DNA from: Chloroflexota bacterium
GTDB lineage: Bacteria; Chloroflexota; Limnocylindria; Limnocylindrales; CSP1-4
Assembly: GCA_021777365.1 (NCBI GenBank)
Contig: JAJYDP010000132.1
Location: 1-10,132, forward strand
Length of the DNA: 10,132 nucleotides
Reading direction: 5' to 3'
In this document: positions 1-6,856 of the stretch, in pieces
Layout of the letters: each line of letters begins with the position of its first letter
How positions within the stretch are numbered: the stretch's first letter is position 1
The notes under the pieces: model-generated
The model's input: only the letters and a program-made list of their open reading frames with translations
Databases searched by the model: none
Told to the model about the DNA's origin: nothing
Program-made: the position numbers and the translations under genes

Positions 1-730
1 GGAGCCGCCGCCCCGGCCGAACGAAGGCGCCCGTCATCGCCTCCATCGCGGCCGTCCCGCTGCCGGACAGCAGGACGACCCCCCACTCGCCTGTCACCCC
101 GCCGGTCGCCAGAAGTTTCCTCCTGACCCGCTCGAAGAGTTGGCCATACTCGGGCTCGCGATGGCAGAGGTCCGGCCCGGCAACCGCCCGATGGATGCGG
201 TCGGTGACGACTGCCGGTCCCGGGTTGAGGAGCACCCGCTCGCGGAGGCTCCGGCGGGATCCGTACCGCTCGGTATCGAGCCCTGCGAACTCCTCGGGCT
301 CGACGATCGCGTCGGGCTGCGCCCGGAGCAGCGTCCTTCGCGCATCGGAATCGCGCGGCGCCAGGCCGACGATCGCGCCGGCCCCCGCGCGGGCGGCCGC
401 GCGGAGCACCTCCCCGCTGGCACCGACGACGCCCAGCCTGCGCACGTCGTCCAGCCCGGCCTCGACGAGCGCGGCGAACAGGCCCACGGGCGCCCCGTCG
501 AGCGGCCCGAACGCGATGGTGTCGGCGAAGGCGAGCTCGTCCGAGCGGCATCGGCGATCGTCGGATTGGACCAGCACGACCCGGGCGCCATCGAGGCGCG
601 CAATGTCGAGACCGGGCAGCAGGGCCGCGAGCATCGGCTCCGGGAGGTCGCCACCCACGATCGTCCACGCATCGATGGCGCGCTGGGTCGCCCAGCGGGC
701 GGCCGTCGCCGCCGAGTCCGCGTACGGCAT
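1..730 (-). CDS. phnW: 2-AEP:pyruvate transaminase (PhnW/AepZ-like) with N-terminal degenerate HAD-like domain; 3' end off window
   Basis: Reading leftward from the ATG at 730, 243 codons are open to the window edge. The start is preceded by GGAGG eight bases upstream. Residues 166-243 look like the N-terminus of a class V PLP aminotransferase of the 2-aminoethylphosphonate type: LLNPGP at 167-172, a DLCHREPEY block at 187-195, and the phosphate-loop motif SGSGTAAMEAM at 222-232. The PLP lysine lies beyond the edge. The family converts 2-AEP and pyruvate to phosphonoacetaldehyde and alanine. Residues 1-155 resemble the C-terminal half of a HAD hydrolase such as PhnX: VVLVQS at 51-56, DTIAFG at 70-75, GVVGASGEVL at 100-109 and AGAGAIVGL at 115-123. 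There is no DxDxT nucleophile motif, and the usual GD acid is GA (103-104). PhnX-PhnW fusions are known; a dead HAD half is the oddity. Alternatives are another class V aminotransferase or an AepZ-type biosynthetic enzyme. The divergent importer favours catabolism. Confidence 0.75.
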   Translation of the reverse strand, partial: MPYADSAATAARWATQRAIDAWTIVGGDLPEPMLAALLPGLDIARLDGARVVLVQSDDRRCRSDELAFADTIAFGPLDGAPVGLFAALVEAGLDDVRRLGVVGASGEVLRAAARAGAGAIVGLAPRDSDARRTLLRAQPDAIVEPEEFAGLDTERYGSRRSLRERVLLNPGPAVVTDRIHRAVAGPDLCHREPEYGQLFERVRRKLLATGGVTGEWGVVLLSGSGTAAMEAMTGAFVRPGRRL

Positions 731-855
731 CCTCCGGTCCTCCAGGCAACTGTGAACGCGACCCGAGCCGGCGCACGACCAGGCGGCGCGGAAGCCGCCG
801 CGACCGCTCGATCGAGATCGCCGGGGGTGATCGTCCCGGCATCTCGTTTACGCGT

Positions 856-973
856 CGTTACGGACACGGAAACAGGGCGCTAACTCGCGTCCTCGACGAT
901 CCCGGCCGGACGGCGGACGTGCCGTGACCGCGACTGCCACAGAAGTTCACGGCCGGGTAACGCGGACCTAACG
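856..973. repeat. Repeated TAAC(G) elements, possible operator or promoter boxes
   Basis: TAACG occurs on the plus strand at 958-962 and 969-973, exactly 11 bp apart in a TAACGCGG...TAACGAGG context. TAACT lies at 881, and TAACG on the minus strand at 856-860 within CGTTACG. They sit in an otherwise very GC-rich spacer between two divergent genes. One-turn spacing suggests a repeated protein site or overlapping -10-like elements. The motif is short, so chance remains a real alternative. Confidence 0.25.
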
Positions 974-1088
974 AGGGGCCGCGAGTCTGTCGGCGGCCGG
1001 CCACCGTCCCGCGCTTGTCCAGGGCCTGGCGGTCGTCCTGGATCGCGGCCATCGGAACGCGATCCGATGCGTCGACCGGAACCGAATC

Positions 1089-1096
1089 GGAGGAGG
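1089..1096 (+). promoter_or_regulatory. Strong Shine-Dalgarno fixing a GTG start
   Basis: GGAGGAGG lies seven bases before the GTG at 1104. No ATG in this frame is better placed, so this site decides the non-ATG start of the binding-protein gene. It gives an N-terminus (MANDPLLARVDEL) that continues properly into the twin-arginine/lipobox signal. Confidence 0.7.
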
Positions 1097-1103
1097 GAAC
1101 CCC

Positions 1104-2321
1104 GTGGCGAACGACCCACTGCTCGCGCGCGTCGACGAACTCAACGGCGCATTCGCCGCCGGGCGGATCGGACGCCGGCGACTCCTGCAGGGACTGCTCG
1201 GTCTGGGGCTGAGCCTGCCGGCCGTCGGTGCCATCGTCGCCGCCTGCAGCAGCGCGGCCAGCGCGCCCTCGGCGGCCGCGGGCGGCGCCGCAGTCGCAGC
1301 CGCAGCCGCCTCCAGCTTCGACCTGAACGCCCTCGTGGCGGCCGCAAAGCGCGATGGCAGCATCTACCAGACGGGCATTCCGCCCGAATGGGTCAACTAC
1401 CAGGGGATCTTCGATCTCTGGAAGCAGGATTACGGGATCCCCATCAACGGCACCGCGACCGAGGGCGAGTACAGCTCGGGCCAGGAGCTCGACTCCATCA
1501 AGAACACCGGCAAGCCGGACGTCGGCGACGTGGGCATCTCGTTCGCCGTGCAGGCCAGGCAGCAGGGGCTGTCCGCCGCCTACAGGCACTCCCACTGGGC
1601 GGACGTTCCCGACAACGCCAAGGACCCCGACGGCTACTGGTGCTGCAACTACTGGGGTGCCCAAGCGTTCGCCATCAACACCGACGCGGTCACGATCGAC
1701 ATCAAGGACTGGAACGACCTGCTCGATCCGTCATTGAAGAACGCGGTGGGCATCGACGGCGACCCCACCAAGGCGAACGACTCCTTCTTCGCCGTGTGGT
1801 CGGCGGCCCTCGCCAATGGGGGCGGGATCGACGACATCGGTCCCGGCATCGACTTCATGAACAAGCTGCAGCAGTCGGGCAACCTGACCGCGGCCCGGGC
1901 CAGCGACGCGAACATCATCAGCGGCGAGGTGAAGGTCGCCATCAAGTGGGACTACCTCGGCCTGGCCGTCCGGGACAAAGCCAACGGGGCCCCCAACATC
2001 AAGGTCACCATCCCGGCCTCCGGATCGCTCGCCAGCCCGTACGCGGACATCGTGGCCGCCAGGGCGCCCCACCCGAGCGCCGCCCGGCTCTGGCAGGAGC
2101 TCATCTACAGCGATGCCGCGCAGCTGCTCTTCCTCAGGGGCTACGCGCACCCCATCCGGTACGCCGTCCTCAACCAGGCCGGCAAGATCCCGGCAGACCT
2201 GGCGGCCAAGCTTCCATCCGCCGACCTGTACACCAGGGTCCAGCTCGTCACCGATGTCACCAGGATCACGGCCGCGCAGACCAAGCTCAAGGCCGGTTGG
2301 ACGATCGTCATCAACTCGTAG
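1104..2321 (+). CDS. ABC transporter substrate-binding lipoprotein (PhnS-like, probable 2-AEP binding)
   Basis: This gene encodes 405 residues from a GTG start. Its signal has a twin-arginine-like motif (GRRRLLQG, residues 23-30), a hydrophobic stretch (31-45) and a lipobox VAAC with Cys48 as the lipidation site. An Ala/Gly/Ser-rich linker follows to about residue 70. The mature part is a two-lobed periplasmic-binding fold of the iron/polyamine/2-AEP type (SBP_bac_6-like): WVNYQGIFDLW (96-106), the CCNYWGAQAF segment (180-189), and a C-terminal region with repeated hydrophobic-acidic helices. It is the first gene of a tight operon, with the TTG-started permease 27 bases downstream. An adjacent Cys180-Cys181 pair is unusual for the family. 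The transporter class is clear. The substrate 2-AEP or another phosphonate is inferred from the divergent PhnW-like gene; spermidine, putrescine or Fe3+ are alternatives. Confidence 0.88.
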   Translation: MANDPLLARVDELNGAFAAGRIGRRRLLQGLLGLGLSLPAVGAIVAACSSAASAPSAAAGGAAVAAAAASSFDLNALVAAAKRDGSIYQTGIPPEWVNYQGIFDLWKQDYGIPINGTATEGEYSSGQELDSIKNTGKPDVGDVGISFAVQARQQGLSAAYRHSHWADVPDNAKDPDGYWCCNYWGAQAFAINTDAVTIDIKDWNDLLDPSLKNAVGIDGDPTKANDSFFAVWSAALANGGGIDDIGPGIDFMNKLQQSGNLTAARASDANIISGEVKVAIKWDYLGLAVRDKANGAPNIKVTIPASGSLASPYADIVAARAPHPSAARLWQELIYSDAAQLLFLRGYAHPIRYAVLNQAGKIPADLAAKLPSADLYTRVQLVTDVTRITAAQTKLKAGWTIVINS

Positions 2322-2348
2322 CGGCAGGCCACCGTCGGAGCGGGAGCT

Positions 2349-3245
2349 TTGAGTTCCTTGACAGCCGGACGCTTCACGGACGAGCCCGCCACGGCCAGGC
2401 GCCGCGGCGGGCTCGCCCTGCTCGCCCTGCTGCCCTTCGCAGCGCTCATCACGCTCTTCCTCGTGCTGCCGACCCTGTCGCTGATCTGGGGCAGCGTGCA
2501 TGACAGCAGGTCGGGCGGGTTCACCATCGCGAACTACTCCTACCTCGGACACCCGCTCGACCTGGTGCCGTTCGCGAACTCGGTCGAGCTCTCGCTGGCG
2601 TCGACGGTGCTGGGGGGCCTCGTCGGCCTGGCGATCGCCCAGGCGATCGTCTCGTCCCGCCGGCCGGTCGTCCAGGAGATCGCGACGACCTTCAGCAGCG
2701 TGGCCGCGAACTTCGCGGGCGTGCCGCTGGCCTTCGCGTTCATCGCGACGCTCGGCGCGAACGGGCTGCTCACGCGGGTGCTGCTCGGCGCCGGGGTGGA
2801 CCTGTACGGCAGCGGCTTCAAGCTCTACTCCGTCCTCGGCCTGACGATCGTGTACGCCTACTGGGAGATCCCCCTGATGGTGCTGGTCATGCTGCCACCG
2901 CTCCAGGCGATGCAGCCGGCATGGCGCGAGGCCGCGGAGATCCTGGGCGCCAGTCGGTGGCAGTACCTGCGCGCCGTCGCCGTCCCGATCCTCATGACGC
3001 CCTTCGTCTCCTCGCTGCTCCTCCTCTATGCGAACGCCTTTGGCGCCTATGCCACCGCGTACGGCCTCACGACCGGGTTCGTGTCGCTCGTGCCGATCCA
3101 GATCTCGAACCTCATCAACGGCGACATCAGCTTCGACCCGGGCCAGGCGGACGCCCTGGCGATCGGTCTGGCCGCCATCATGGCCCTCTGCATCGGGGGC
3201 CGGGCGCTCCTGGAGCGCCGCTCGGCCCGCTGGCTCGCGCGGTGA
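2349..3245 (+). CDS. ABC transporter permease 1 (PhnU-like)
   Basis: This 298-residue inner-membrane permease starts at TTG 2349, with GGAG at 2337-2340 as its ribosome site. A first transmembrane helix (LALLALLPFAALITLFLVL) follows a short Arg-rich cytoplasmic N-terminus, and about five more hydrophobic segments follow. The ATPase-contacting EAA loop is clear: EAAEILGASRWQYLRAVAVP, encoded around 2932-2991. This is the BPD_transp_1 fold used by importers of polyamines, iron and 2-AEP. The gene lies 27 bases after the binding protein and 10 bases before permease 2. The two permeases have the same length but different sequences, as expected for a heterodimer. The channel role is solid; the substrate is inferred. 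Confidence 0.9.
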   Translation: MSSLTAGRFTDEPATARRRGGLALLALLPFAALITLFLVLPTLSLIWGSVHDSRSGGFTIANYSYLGHPLDLVPFANSVELSLASTVLGGLVGLAIAQAIVSSRRPVVQEIATTFSSVAANFAGVPLAFAFIATLGANGLLTRVLLGAGVDLYGSGFKLYSVLGLTIVYAYWEIPLMVLVMLPPLQAMQPAWREAAEILGASRWQYLRAVAVPILMTPFVSSLLLLYANAFGAYATAYGLTTGFVSLVPIQISNLINGDISFDPGQADALAIGLAAIMALCIGGRALLERRSARWLAR

Positions 3246-3255
3246 GGCGGCGGGG

Positions 3256-4152
3256 ATGAGCGGAACCTCGATCACGGGCGAAGCGACGGAGGAAGCGCTC
3301 CCCGCGATCGTCGCCGGGGCGCACGCGGCGGGGATCGTTCGACACCGCATGAAGCGTGGGCCCCGCACCCCGGCGTGGGCGGTCCTGGTGCTGGCGGTGG
3401 CGGCCGTCTACTTCCTGGTGCCGCTGTACGCAACGGCGGCGTTCGGCTTCTCCACCGGAAAGCACTTCACGCTCCAGCCGCTCTTCGATGGGCTGGCCGA
3501 CGACGGCTTCCATTCGTCGCTGGCCCTCAGCCTGGCCTACTCGGTCGTGACCACCGCCCTTGCCCTCGCCGTGGTTGCGCCGACTGCCTATCTCGTGGAG
3601 CTCCGGTTCCCACGCCTGCGTCCCGCGATCGAGTTCGTGACGATCCTTCCGTTCGTCATCCCGCCCATCATCCTGACCGTCGGGCTGTCGACGGTGTACG
3701 GCATCAACTCTCCCGTCAACCTGATCGGCTCGGACTGGGCGCCCGTGCTGCTCACCGGTGGCTACTTCGTGCTCACGCTTCCGTTCGTCTTCCGCGCCAT
3801 CGACAACGCGCTGCGCGCCGTGGACGTCCGGCTGCTCAGCGAGGCCGCGGCCAGTCTGGGCGCCAGCCCCATGCGCACCTTCCTGCACGTGATCGTGCCC
3901 TCCATCTCGCTCGGCCTGATCTCGGCGGCGCTCCTCGCGTTCACGACCGCGATGGGGGAATTCACGCTTGCCGCGCTGCTCGGGTACCCGACGTTCCCCG
4001 TCTACCTGCTCAACGTCAACGGGTTCCAGCCGCGCATGGGGGAGGCACTCGTCCTCGTCAGCTTCTTCATCACCTGGGCGGGTGTCCTCGCGCTGGCCGC
4101 CGTCGCCCGCAGGACCCCCGGCACCCCGATCGTCCGCGGCGGCCCCATGTAG
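3256..4152 (+). CDS. ABC transporter permease 2 (PhnV-like)
   Basis: The second permease has 298 residues and starts at ATG 3256, ten bases after the stop of permease 1; a longer in-frame opening upstream only overlaps that gene. A hydrophilic N-terminus of about 37 residues precedes the first membrane helix (WAVLVLAVAAVYFLVPLYA). Later segments include FVTILPFVIPPIILTVGL and a C-terminal helix near ALVLVSFFITWAGVLALA. The EAA loop reads EAAASLGASPMRTFLHVIVP, encoded around 3841-3900. The ribosome site is a weak GGCGGGG, so translational coupling to permease 1 is likely. It should pair with permease 1 to form the channel. Importer permease is clear; 2-AEP specificity is inferred from context. 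Confidence 0.9.
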   Translation: MSGTSITGEATEEALPAIVAGAHAAGIVRHRMKRGPRTPAWAVLVLAVAAVYFLVPLYATAAFGFSTGKHFTLQPLFDGLADDGFHSSLALSLAYSVVTTALALAVVAPTAYLVELRFPRLRPAIEFVTILPFVIPPIILTVGLSTVYGINSPVNLIGSDWAPVLLTGGYFVLTLPFVFRAIDNALRAVDVRLLSEAAASLGASPMRTFLHVIVPSISLGLISAALLAFTTAMGEFTLAALLGYPTFPVYLLNVNGFQPRMGEALVLVSFFITWAGVLALAAVARRTPGTPIVRGGPM

Positions 4153-4175
4153 CCCGGCTGAAGGCAGGATCGACC

Positions 4176-5360
4176 ATGGCTCGTCTCGAACTCGTCAACC
4201 TCTCCAAGCGCTTCGGTGACCAGCTCGCCGTGCGCGATTTCACCCTGGCCGTCGAGGACGGGGAGCTCGTCTCGTTCCTCGGACCGTCGGGCTGCGGCAA
4301 GACGACGACGCTCCGCATGACCGCGGGTTTCGAGGCGCCGGACAGCGGCGCGGTCGTGGTCGATGGCAGCGACGTGACCGACCTGCCCCCAAACCGGCGC
4401 GGCATGGGGATGGTCTTCCAGGGATACGCCCTCTTTCCCAACATGACCGCCGCCGAGAACGTGGAGTTCGGACTGGCCGTCCGCAGGCGCCCGCCGGCCG
4501 AACGGCGAATGAGGGTCGCGGAACTGCTCGAGCTGTTCGGGCTGACCCACGTGGCCGGGAGCTACCCCCACCAGATGTCCGGCGGCCAGCAGCAGCGTGT
4601 CGCCCTCGCGCGTGCCGTCGCGATCCAGCCAGGCGTGCTGCTCCTCGACGAGCCTCTGAGTGCCGTGGACGCGAAGGTGCGGGAGGACCTGCGCACCGAG
4701 ATCCGCCGGATGCAGGCACAGCTGGGCATCACGACGATCCTGGTCACCCACGACCAGTCCGAGGCGCTGTCGATCAGCGACCGGGTGGTGGTCATGAACC
4801 GTGGTGCGATCGAGGAGGTCGGCACCCCCGCGCAGATCTACGCTGAACCGCGATCGGCGTTCACGGCCGGGTTCATCGGGGCGATGAACGAGGTCCCCGT
4901 GCGTATCGTGTCGGGCACCCACGGGCAGATCGAGCGGAGGGGTCGTCGCGTCACGGCTCCGGGAGCCGCCGGGCTCCTCGACGGGGAACTGGCGCTCCTG
5001 CTCGTTCGGCCGGAGTCGCTCGAACCGCTCGGGGCGACGAGCGGGGCGCTCAACGGCGATCTGACGCTGACCGGACAGGTGGAGGTCCAGACGTTCCTCG
5101 GGGCGACGACCAGGCTTCTCCTTCGCGAGCTGCCGGTGGGCCCCGACGATCGATACGCGCTGCCGCCGGCCCGCCGGCTCGCCGTTGACGTTCCCAGCGC
5201 GAGCGCGGGCCGCTGGCCGGCCGGCAGCGAGCTCGCGGTCAGGATCCCGGTCGTGGCGAGCCGCGTCATCGCCGACCCATCCGCGGCCGCAGGCGCATCC
5301 GCGGACGTCTTTCGGCCGGCGAGTGCGGCGTCGACCGCTCCGGCGAGGCCGGAGGTCTGA
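4176..5360 (+). CDS. ABC transporter ATP-binding protein (PhnT-like)
   Basis: This 394-residue importer ATPase starts at ATG 4176, seven bases after AAGGCAGGA. All nucleotide-binding motifs are present: Walker A GPSGCGKTT (36-44), Q-loop Gln82 in MVFQGYALFP, signature MSGGQQQR (134-141), Walker B LLLDEP (155-160), D-loop SAVD (162-165) and switch His192. After about residue 235 comes a TOBE-type regulatory tail with the blocks LLVRPESLEPLG and GQVEVQTFLGATTRLLLREL. This architecture is typical of the CUT1/MOI family (PotA, FbpC, PhnT). The last 30 residues or so form an Ala/Pro-rich, probably disordered extension. It is the fourth gene of the operon, 23 bases after permease 2. Enzyme class is near certain; the phosphonate substrate is inferred. 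Confidence 0.93.
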   Translation: MARLELVNLSKRFGDQLAVRDFTLAVEDGELVSFLGPSGCGKTTTLRMTAGFEAPDSGAVVVDGSDVTDLPPNRRGMGMVFQGYALFPNMTAAENVEFGLAVRRRPPAERRMRVAELLELFGLTHVAGSYPHQMSGGQQQRVALARAVAIQPGVLLLDEPLSAVDAKVREDLRTEIRRMQAQLGITTILVTHDQSEALSISDRVVVMNRGAIEEVGTPAQIYAEPRSAFTAGFIGAMNEVPVRIVSGTHGQIERRGRRVTAPGAAGLLDGELALLLVRPESLEPLGATSGALNGDLTLTGQVEVQTFLGATTRLLLRELPVGPDDRYALPPARRLAVDVPSASAGRWPAGSELAVRIPVVASRVIADPSAAAGASADVFRPASAASTAPARPEV

Positions 5361-5393
5361 TCACCGCCGGATGACCGCGAGGAGGTGCCGCCG

Positions 5394-6029
5394 ATGCCGG
5401 TCGTGACGATCGCGGGCGAGACGGGGGCCGGCGGAGCCGAGGTGGGCCGCCGGCTGGCCGAGCGCCTGGGGGCGGACCTCGTGGACGGCTCGCTGATCGA
5501 CGAGGTCGCCCGGCGCCTGCAGCTGCCGCGCGAGGAGGTCGAGGGCGAGGACGAACAGCCGCGCTCGCTCCTTGGGCGGCTGCTGCGCGGCCTGGCCCTG
5601 GCGGAGGGCCCCATCGGCGCCGAGACGGCGCTGCGCGAAGGCATCCCGGGCGACCCCCACGAGGCGGTGGTGGCGCTCACCGCCCAGGTCATCCGGGAGG
5701 CCGCCCGCGCGGGCCCCGCGGTGATCGTGGGCCGCGGGGCCTGCTTCGTGCTGGCCGAGCTGCCGGCCGCGGTCCACGTGTTCCTCGGCGCCCCGCTCGA
5801 GGTCCGCGTGCGCCGGCTCGTCGCGCTGTGGGGCACCGACGTGGCCACCGCCCGCCGCCGGCTGCTGGCCGACGACGCCCGGCGCCGCGCCTACGTGCAG
5901 GAGGTGCACGGCCGCGAGTGGCGCGATCCGCTCCGCTACGACCTCGCGATCGACACCGGCCGGGTCGAGCTCGACGACGCGGTCGCGCTGATCGCGCTGC
6001 TCGCCGCACGGCGGCGATGCTCGGGCTGA
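5394..6029 (+). CDS. Cytidylate-kinase-like P-loop protein (Cytidylate_kin2 family)
   Basis: This 211-residue protein starts at ATG 5394, with GAGGAGG at 5379-5385. A GTG at 5385 overlaps that ribosome site and was rejected. The N-terminus VTIAGETGAGGAEVGRRLAE (residues 4-23) is the glycine-rich loop of the Cytidylate_kin2 family. It lacks the lysine of a canonical Walker A, which I recall as usual in this family. Further hallmarks are VIVGRGACFVL (110-120), VHVFLGAPLEVRVRR (127-141) and the C-terminal YDLAIDTGR (182-190). The gene follows the ATPase by 33 bases on the same strand, so it is probably the last gene of the importer operon. The phosphate acceptor is unknown: CMP is the family's namesake, but members are poorly characterised and another small phosphorylated substrate is possible. 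Confidence 0.82.
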   Translation: MPVVTIAGETGAGGAEVGRRLAERLGADLVDGSLIDEVARRLQLPREEVEGEDEQPRSLLGRLLRGLALAEGPIGAETALREGIPGDPHEAVVALTAQVIREAARAGPAVIVGRGACFVLAELPAAVHVFLGAPLEVRVRRLVALWGTDVATARRRLLADDARRRAYVQEVHGREWRDPLRYDLAIDTGRVELDDAVALIALLAARRRCSG

Positions 6030-6190
6030 CCCTCGACGTCGCGGGCGCCGCCGAGGGCATCCGGCTGCTGCCCCCTGGCGGCCGGCCGGCTGACCCTGGC
6101 GCAGGTCGCCACAGCGCCGTTCCTGCCGATCGCGTTCATCGCCGGCCAGCTGCTCAGCCCCCTCCCCGGCGCACAGAGGAGAACCAAGCC
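6017..6190 (+). pseudogene. Small hydrophobic ORF, probably frameshifted at a C5 run
   Basis: An ATG at 6017 overlaps the end of the kinase gene and reads MLGLTLDVAGAAEGIRLLP. The frame then turns into arginine/proline-rich low-quality sequence. If one C of the CCCCC run near 6070 is removed, it instead continues as LAAGRLTLAQVATAPFLPIA followed by FIAGQLLSPLPG, a plausible membrane helix. I do not recognise the family. It may be a decayed small membrane protein translationally coupled to the kinase, or the indel may be a sequencing error. The hydrophobic reading in one continuous block is the only evidence. Confidence 0.35.
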
Positions 6191-6351
6191 ATGGACCACC
6201 CGATCGCGCAGCGCGTCGCGCAGACCTGCGGACGCGACGCGCGCGACCTGCGGCGCCAGGCCGCCGAGCCGACGATCGAGGGCGCGTGTGCTGCGCTCGA
6301 GACCTTCTACCACGCGTTCAACCGGCGCTCGCTCGAGGTGCTCGATGCGGT
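6191..6351 (+). pseudogene. N-terminal fragment of an NTF2/SnoaL-like (DUF4440-type) protein
   Basis: A good ribosome site (GAGGAG, 6176-6181) precedes the ATG at 6191. The first 54 codons read like the opening of a SnoaL/NTF2-like cone-fold protein. After a short polar leader, the helix TIEGACAALETFYHAFNRRS and then LEVLDAV are typical of the first two helices. After about 6352 the frame stays open but becomes Ser/Arg-rich with no fold character, and this stretch is antisense to another fragment. Family members are normally about 120-160 residues, so roughly two thirds is missing. No function can be retained unless the fragment is expressed as a peptide. The family call rests on a short stretch. 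Confidence 0.5.
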
Positions 6352-6516
6352 TCAGAGCGTCGGACGACCCTCGTTCTCGTACGGCGCTTGCTCGTCCCGC
6401 GCCCAGTACCGGACGATGTCCTCGTTGAACATCCCGAACAGCCGCGACAGGAAATTGTCGCGCGCTGGGTCCTTCGAGTGGAACAGCTCGTCGGCCGCTG
6501 AGCCAAGCTCTACCAC
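6352..6516 (-). pseudogene. N-terminal fragment of an unidentified protein, cut at the same breakpoint
   Basis: On the minus strand, from a possible GTG at 6516, 54 codons read VVELGSAADELFHSKDPA, then RDNFLSRLFGMFNEDIVRYW and ARDEQAPYENEGRPTL, ending at a TGA (6352-6354). The composition (Phe, Trp, Asp, Asn, Tyr in helical spacing) is far more protein-like than the overlapping frames, so I take it as the real reading. I do not recognise the family with confidence. The stop coincides with the point where the opposing SnoaL-like fragment loses its fold character. Both genes therefore appear to have lost their 3' parts at one junction near 6350. The GTG start is uncertain because the frame stays open upstream. 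Confidence 0.4.
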
Positions 6517-6629
6517 GTTCCCAAGACAGGTTAGTTGGCACGACGCCAGGCGATCCCCTCTCTGCGTGCGCGGCGGGCGACCCCGGCCGATCTCGGACGC
6601 GGGGCCCTCCCGGCCGCAGCCTCGAGATC

Positions 6630-6856
6630 TCAGCCACGCACGAGCCGGCCTATGAAGGCAGCCGCGCGCTGCGCGTCATTCCCGGCGATCACTGAGACGT
6701 GCTCGGCATCGGGATCGAGCGTCAGGGCGGACAGCCAGATCCGGATCGTGCTCCTCGAGCATGTGCCGGATCCGCTCGCCGGCAGCGAAGTTGTCGCGCA
6801 GATCTATCTGCTCCGCGACATCGGCCAGGATGGACCGACCAAGTCCATGCGCCATG
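6630..6856 (-). pseudogene. Frameshifted C-terminal part of an unidentified protein
   Basis: Reading the minus strand from about 6856, one frame gives GRSILADVAEQIDLRDNF, AAGERIRHMLEEHDPDLAV and then turns into an arginine-rich run. The adjacent frame takes over at about 6728 with LTLDPDAEHVSVIAGNDAQR and AAAFIGRLVRG, ending at a TGA (6630-6632). The two halves join smoothly as helix, strand and helix, so a single 1-2 base indel is the simplest explanation. I do not recognise the family. The upstream ATG codons near 6855 lie inside the acyl-CoA dehydrogenase fragment on the other strand. The true N-terminus is therefore probably lost. No ribosome site was found. Confidence 0.4.

Larger units (their letters stand above)
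731..1103. promoter_or_regulatory. Divergent intergenic control region between the transaminase and the transporter operon
   Basis: I see no convincing gene in these 373 bases, which separate the start of the minus-strand transaminase from the start of the plus-strand binding protein. The region must hold the promoters for both directions. It contains a 6-bp inverted repeat, GCCGGG at 820-825 and CCCGGC at 835-840. It also contains a tandem TCGTT(T)ACG pair at 845-861 and several TAAC elements described separately. A weak plus-strand promoter candidate is TTCACG near 946 with CTAACG about 16 bases downstream. No regulator gene lies in the window. Assignment as a shared regulatory region is inference from the divergent layout. 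Confidence 0.55.

Noticed and set aside
94..867. A 257-codon minus-strand frame that might extend the transaminase N-terminus
   Set aside because: After residue 46 it becomes Ser/Arg-rich nonsense, while the frame starting at 730 is coherent and has its own GGAGG. The first 46 residues show no HAD nucleophile motif, so a frameshifted N-terminus is not supported.
1067..2503. A 478-codon plus-strand open frame overlapping the binding protein
   Set aside because: Arg/Gln/His-rich composition with no motif. The overlapping frame has a lipobox, a ribosome site and clear family character.
1731..3368. A 545-codon open frame on the minus strand
   Set aside because: It lies antisense to the binding protein and permease 1, is rich in Arg/Asp/Gly/His repeats, and has no domain motif. 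It is the usual third-position-GC shadow of real genes.
3178..3888. Minus-strand open frame of 236 codons under permease 2
   Set aside because: Antisense shadow with charged low-complexity composition. The sense frame carries membrane helices and the EAA loop.
4002..4922. Minus-strand open frame of 306 codons under the ATPase
   Set aside because: Antisense to intact Walker A, signature and Walker B motifs; no protein character.
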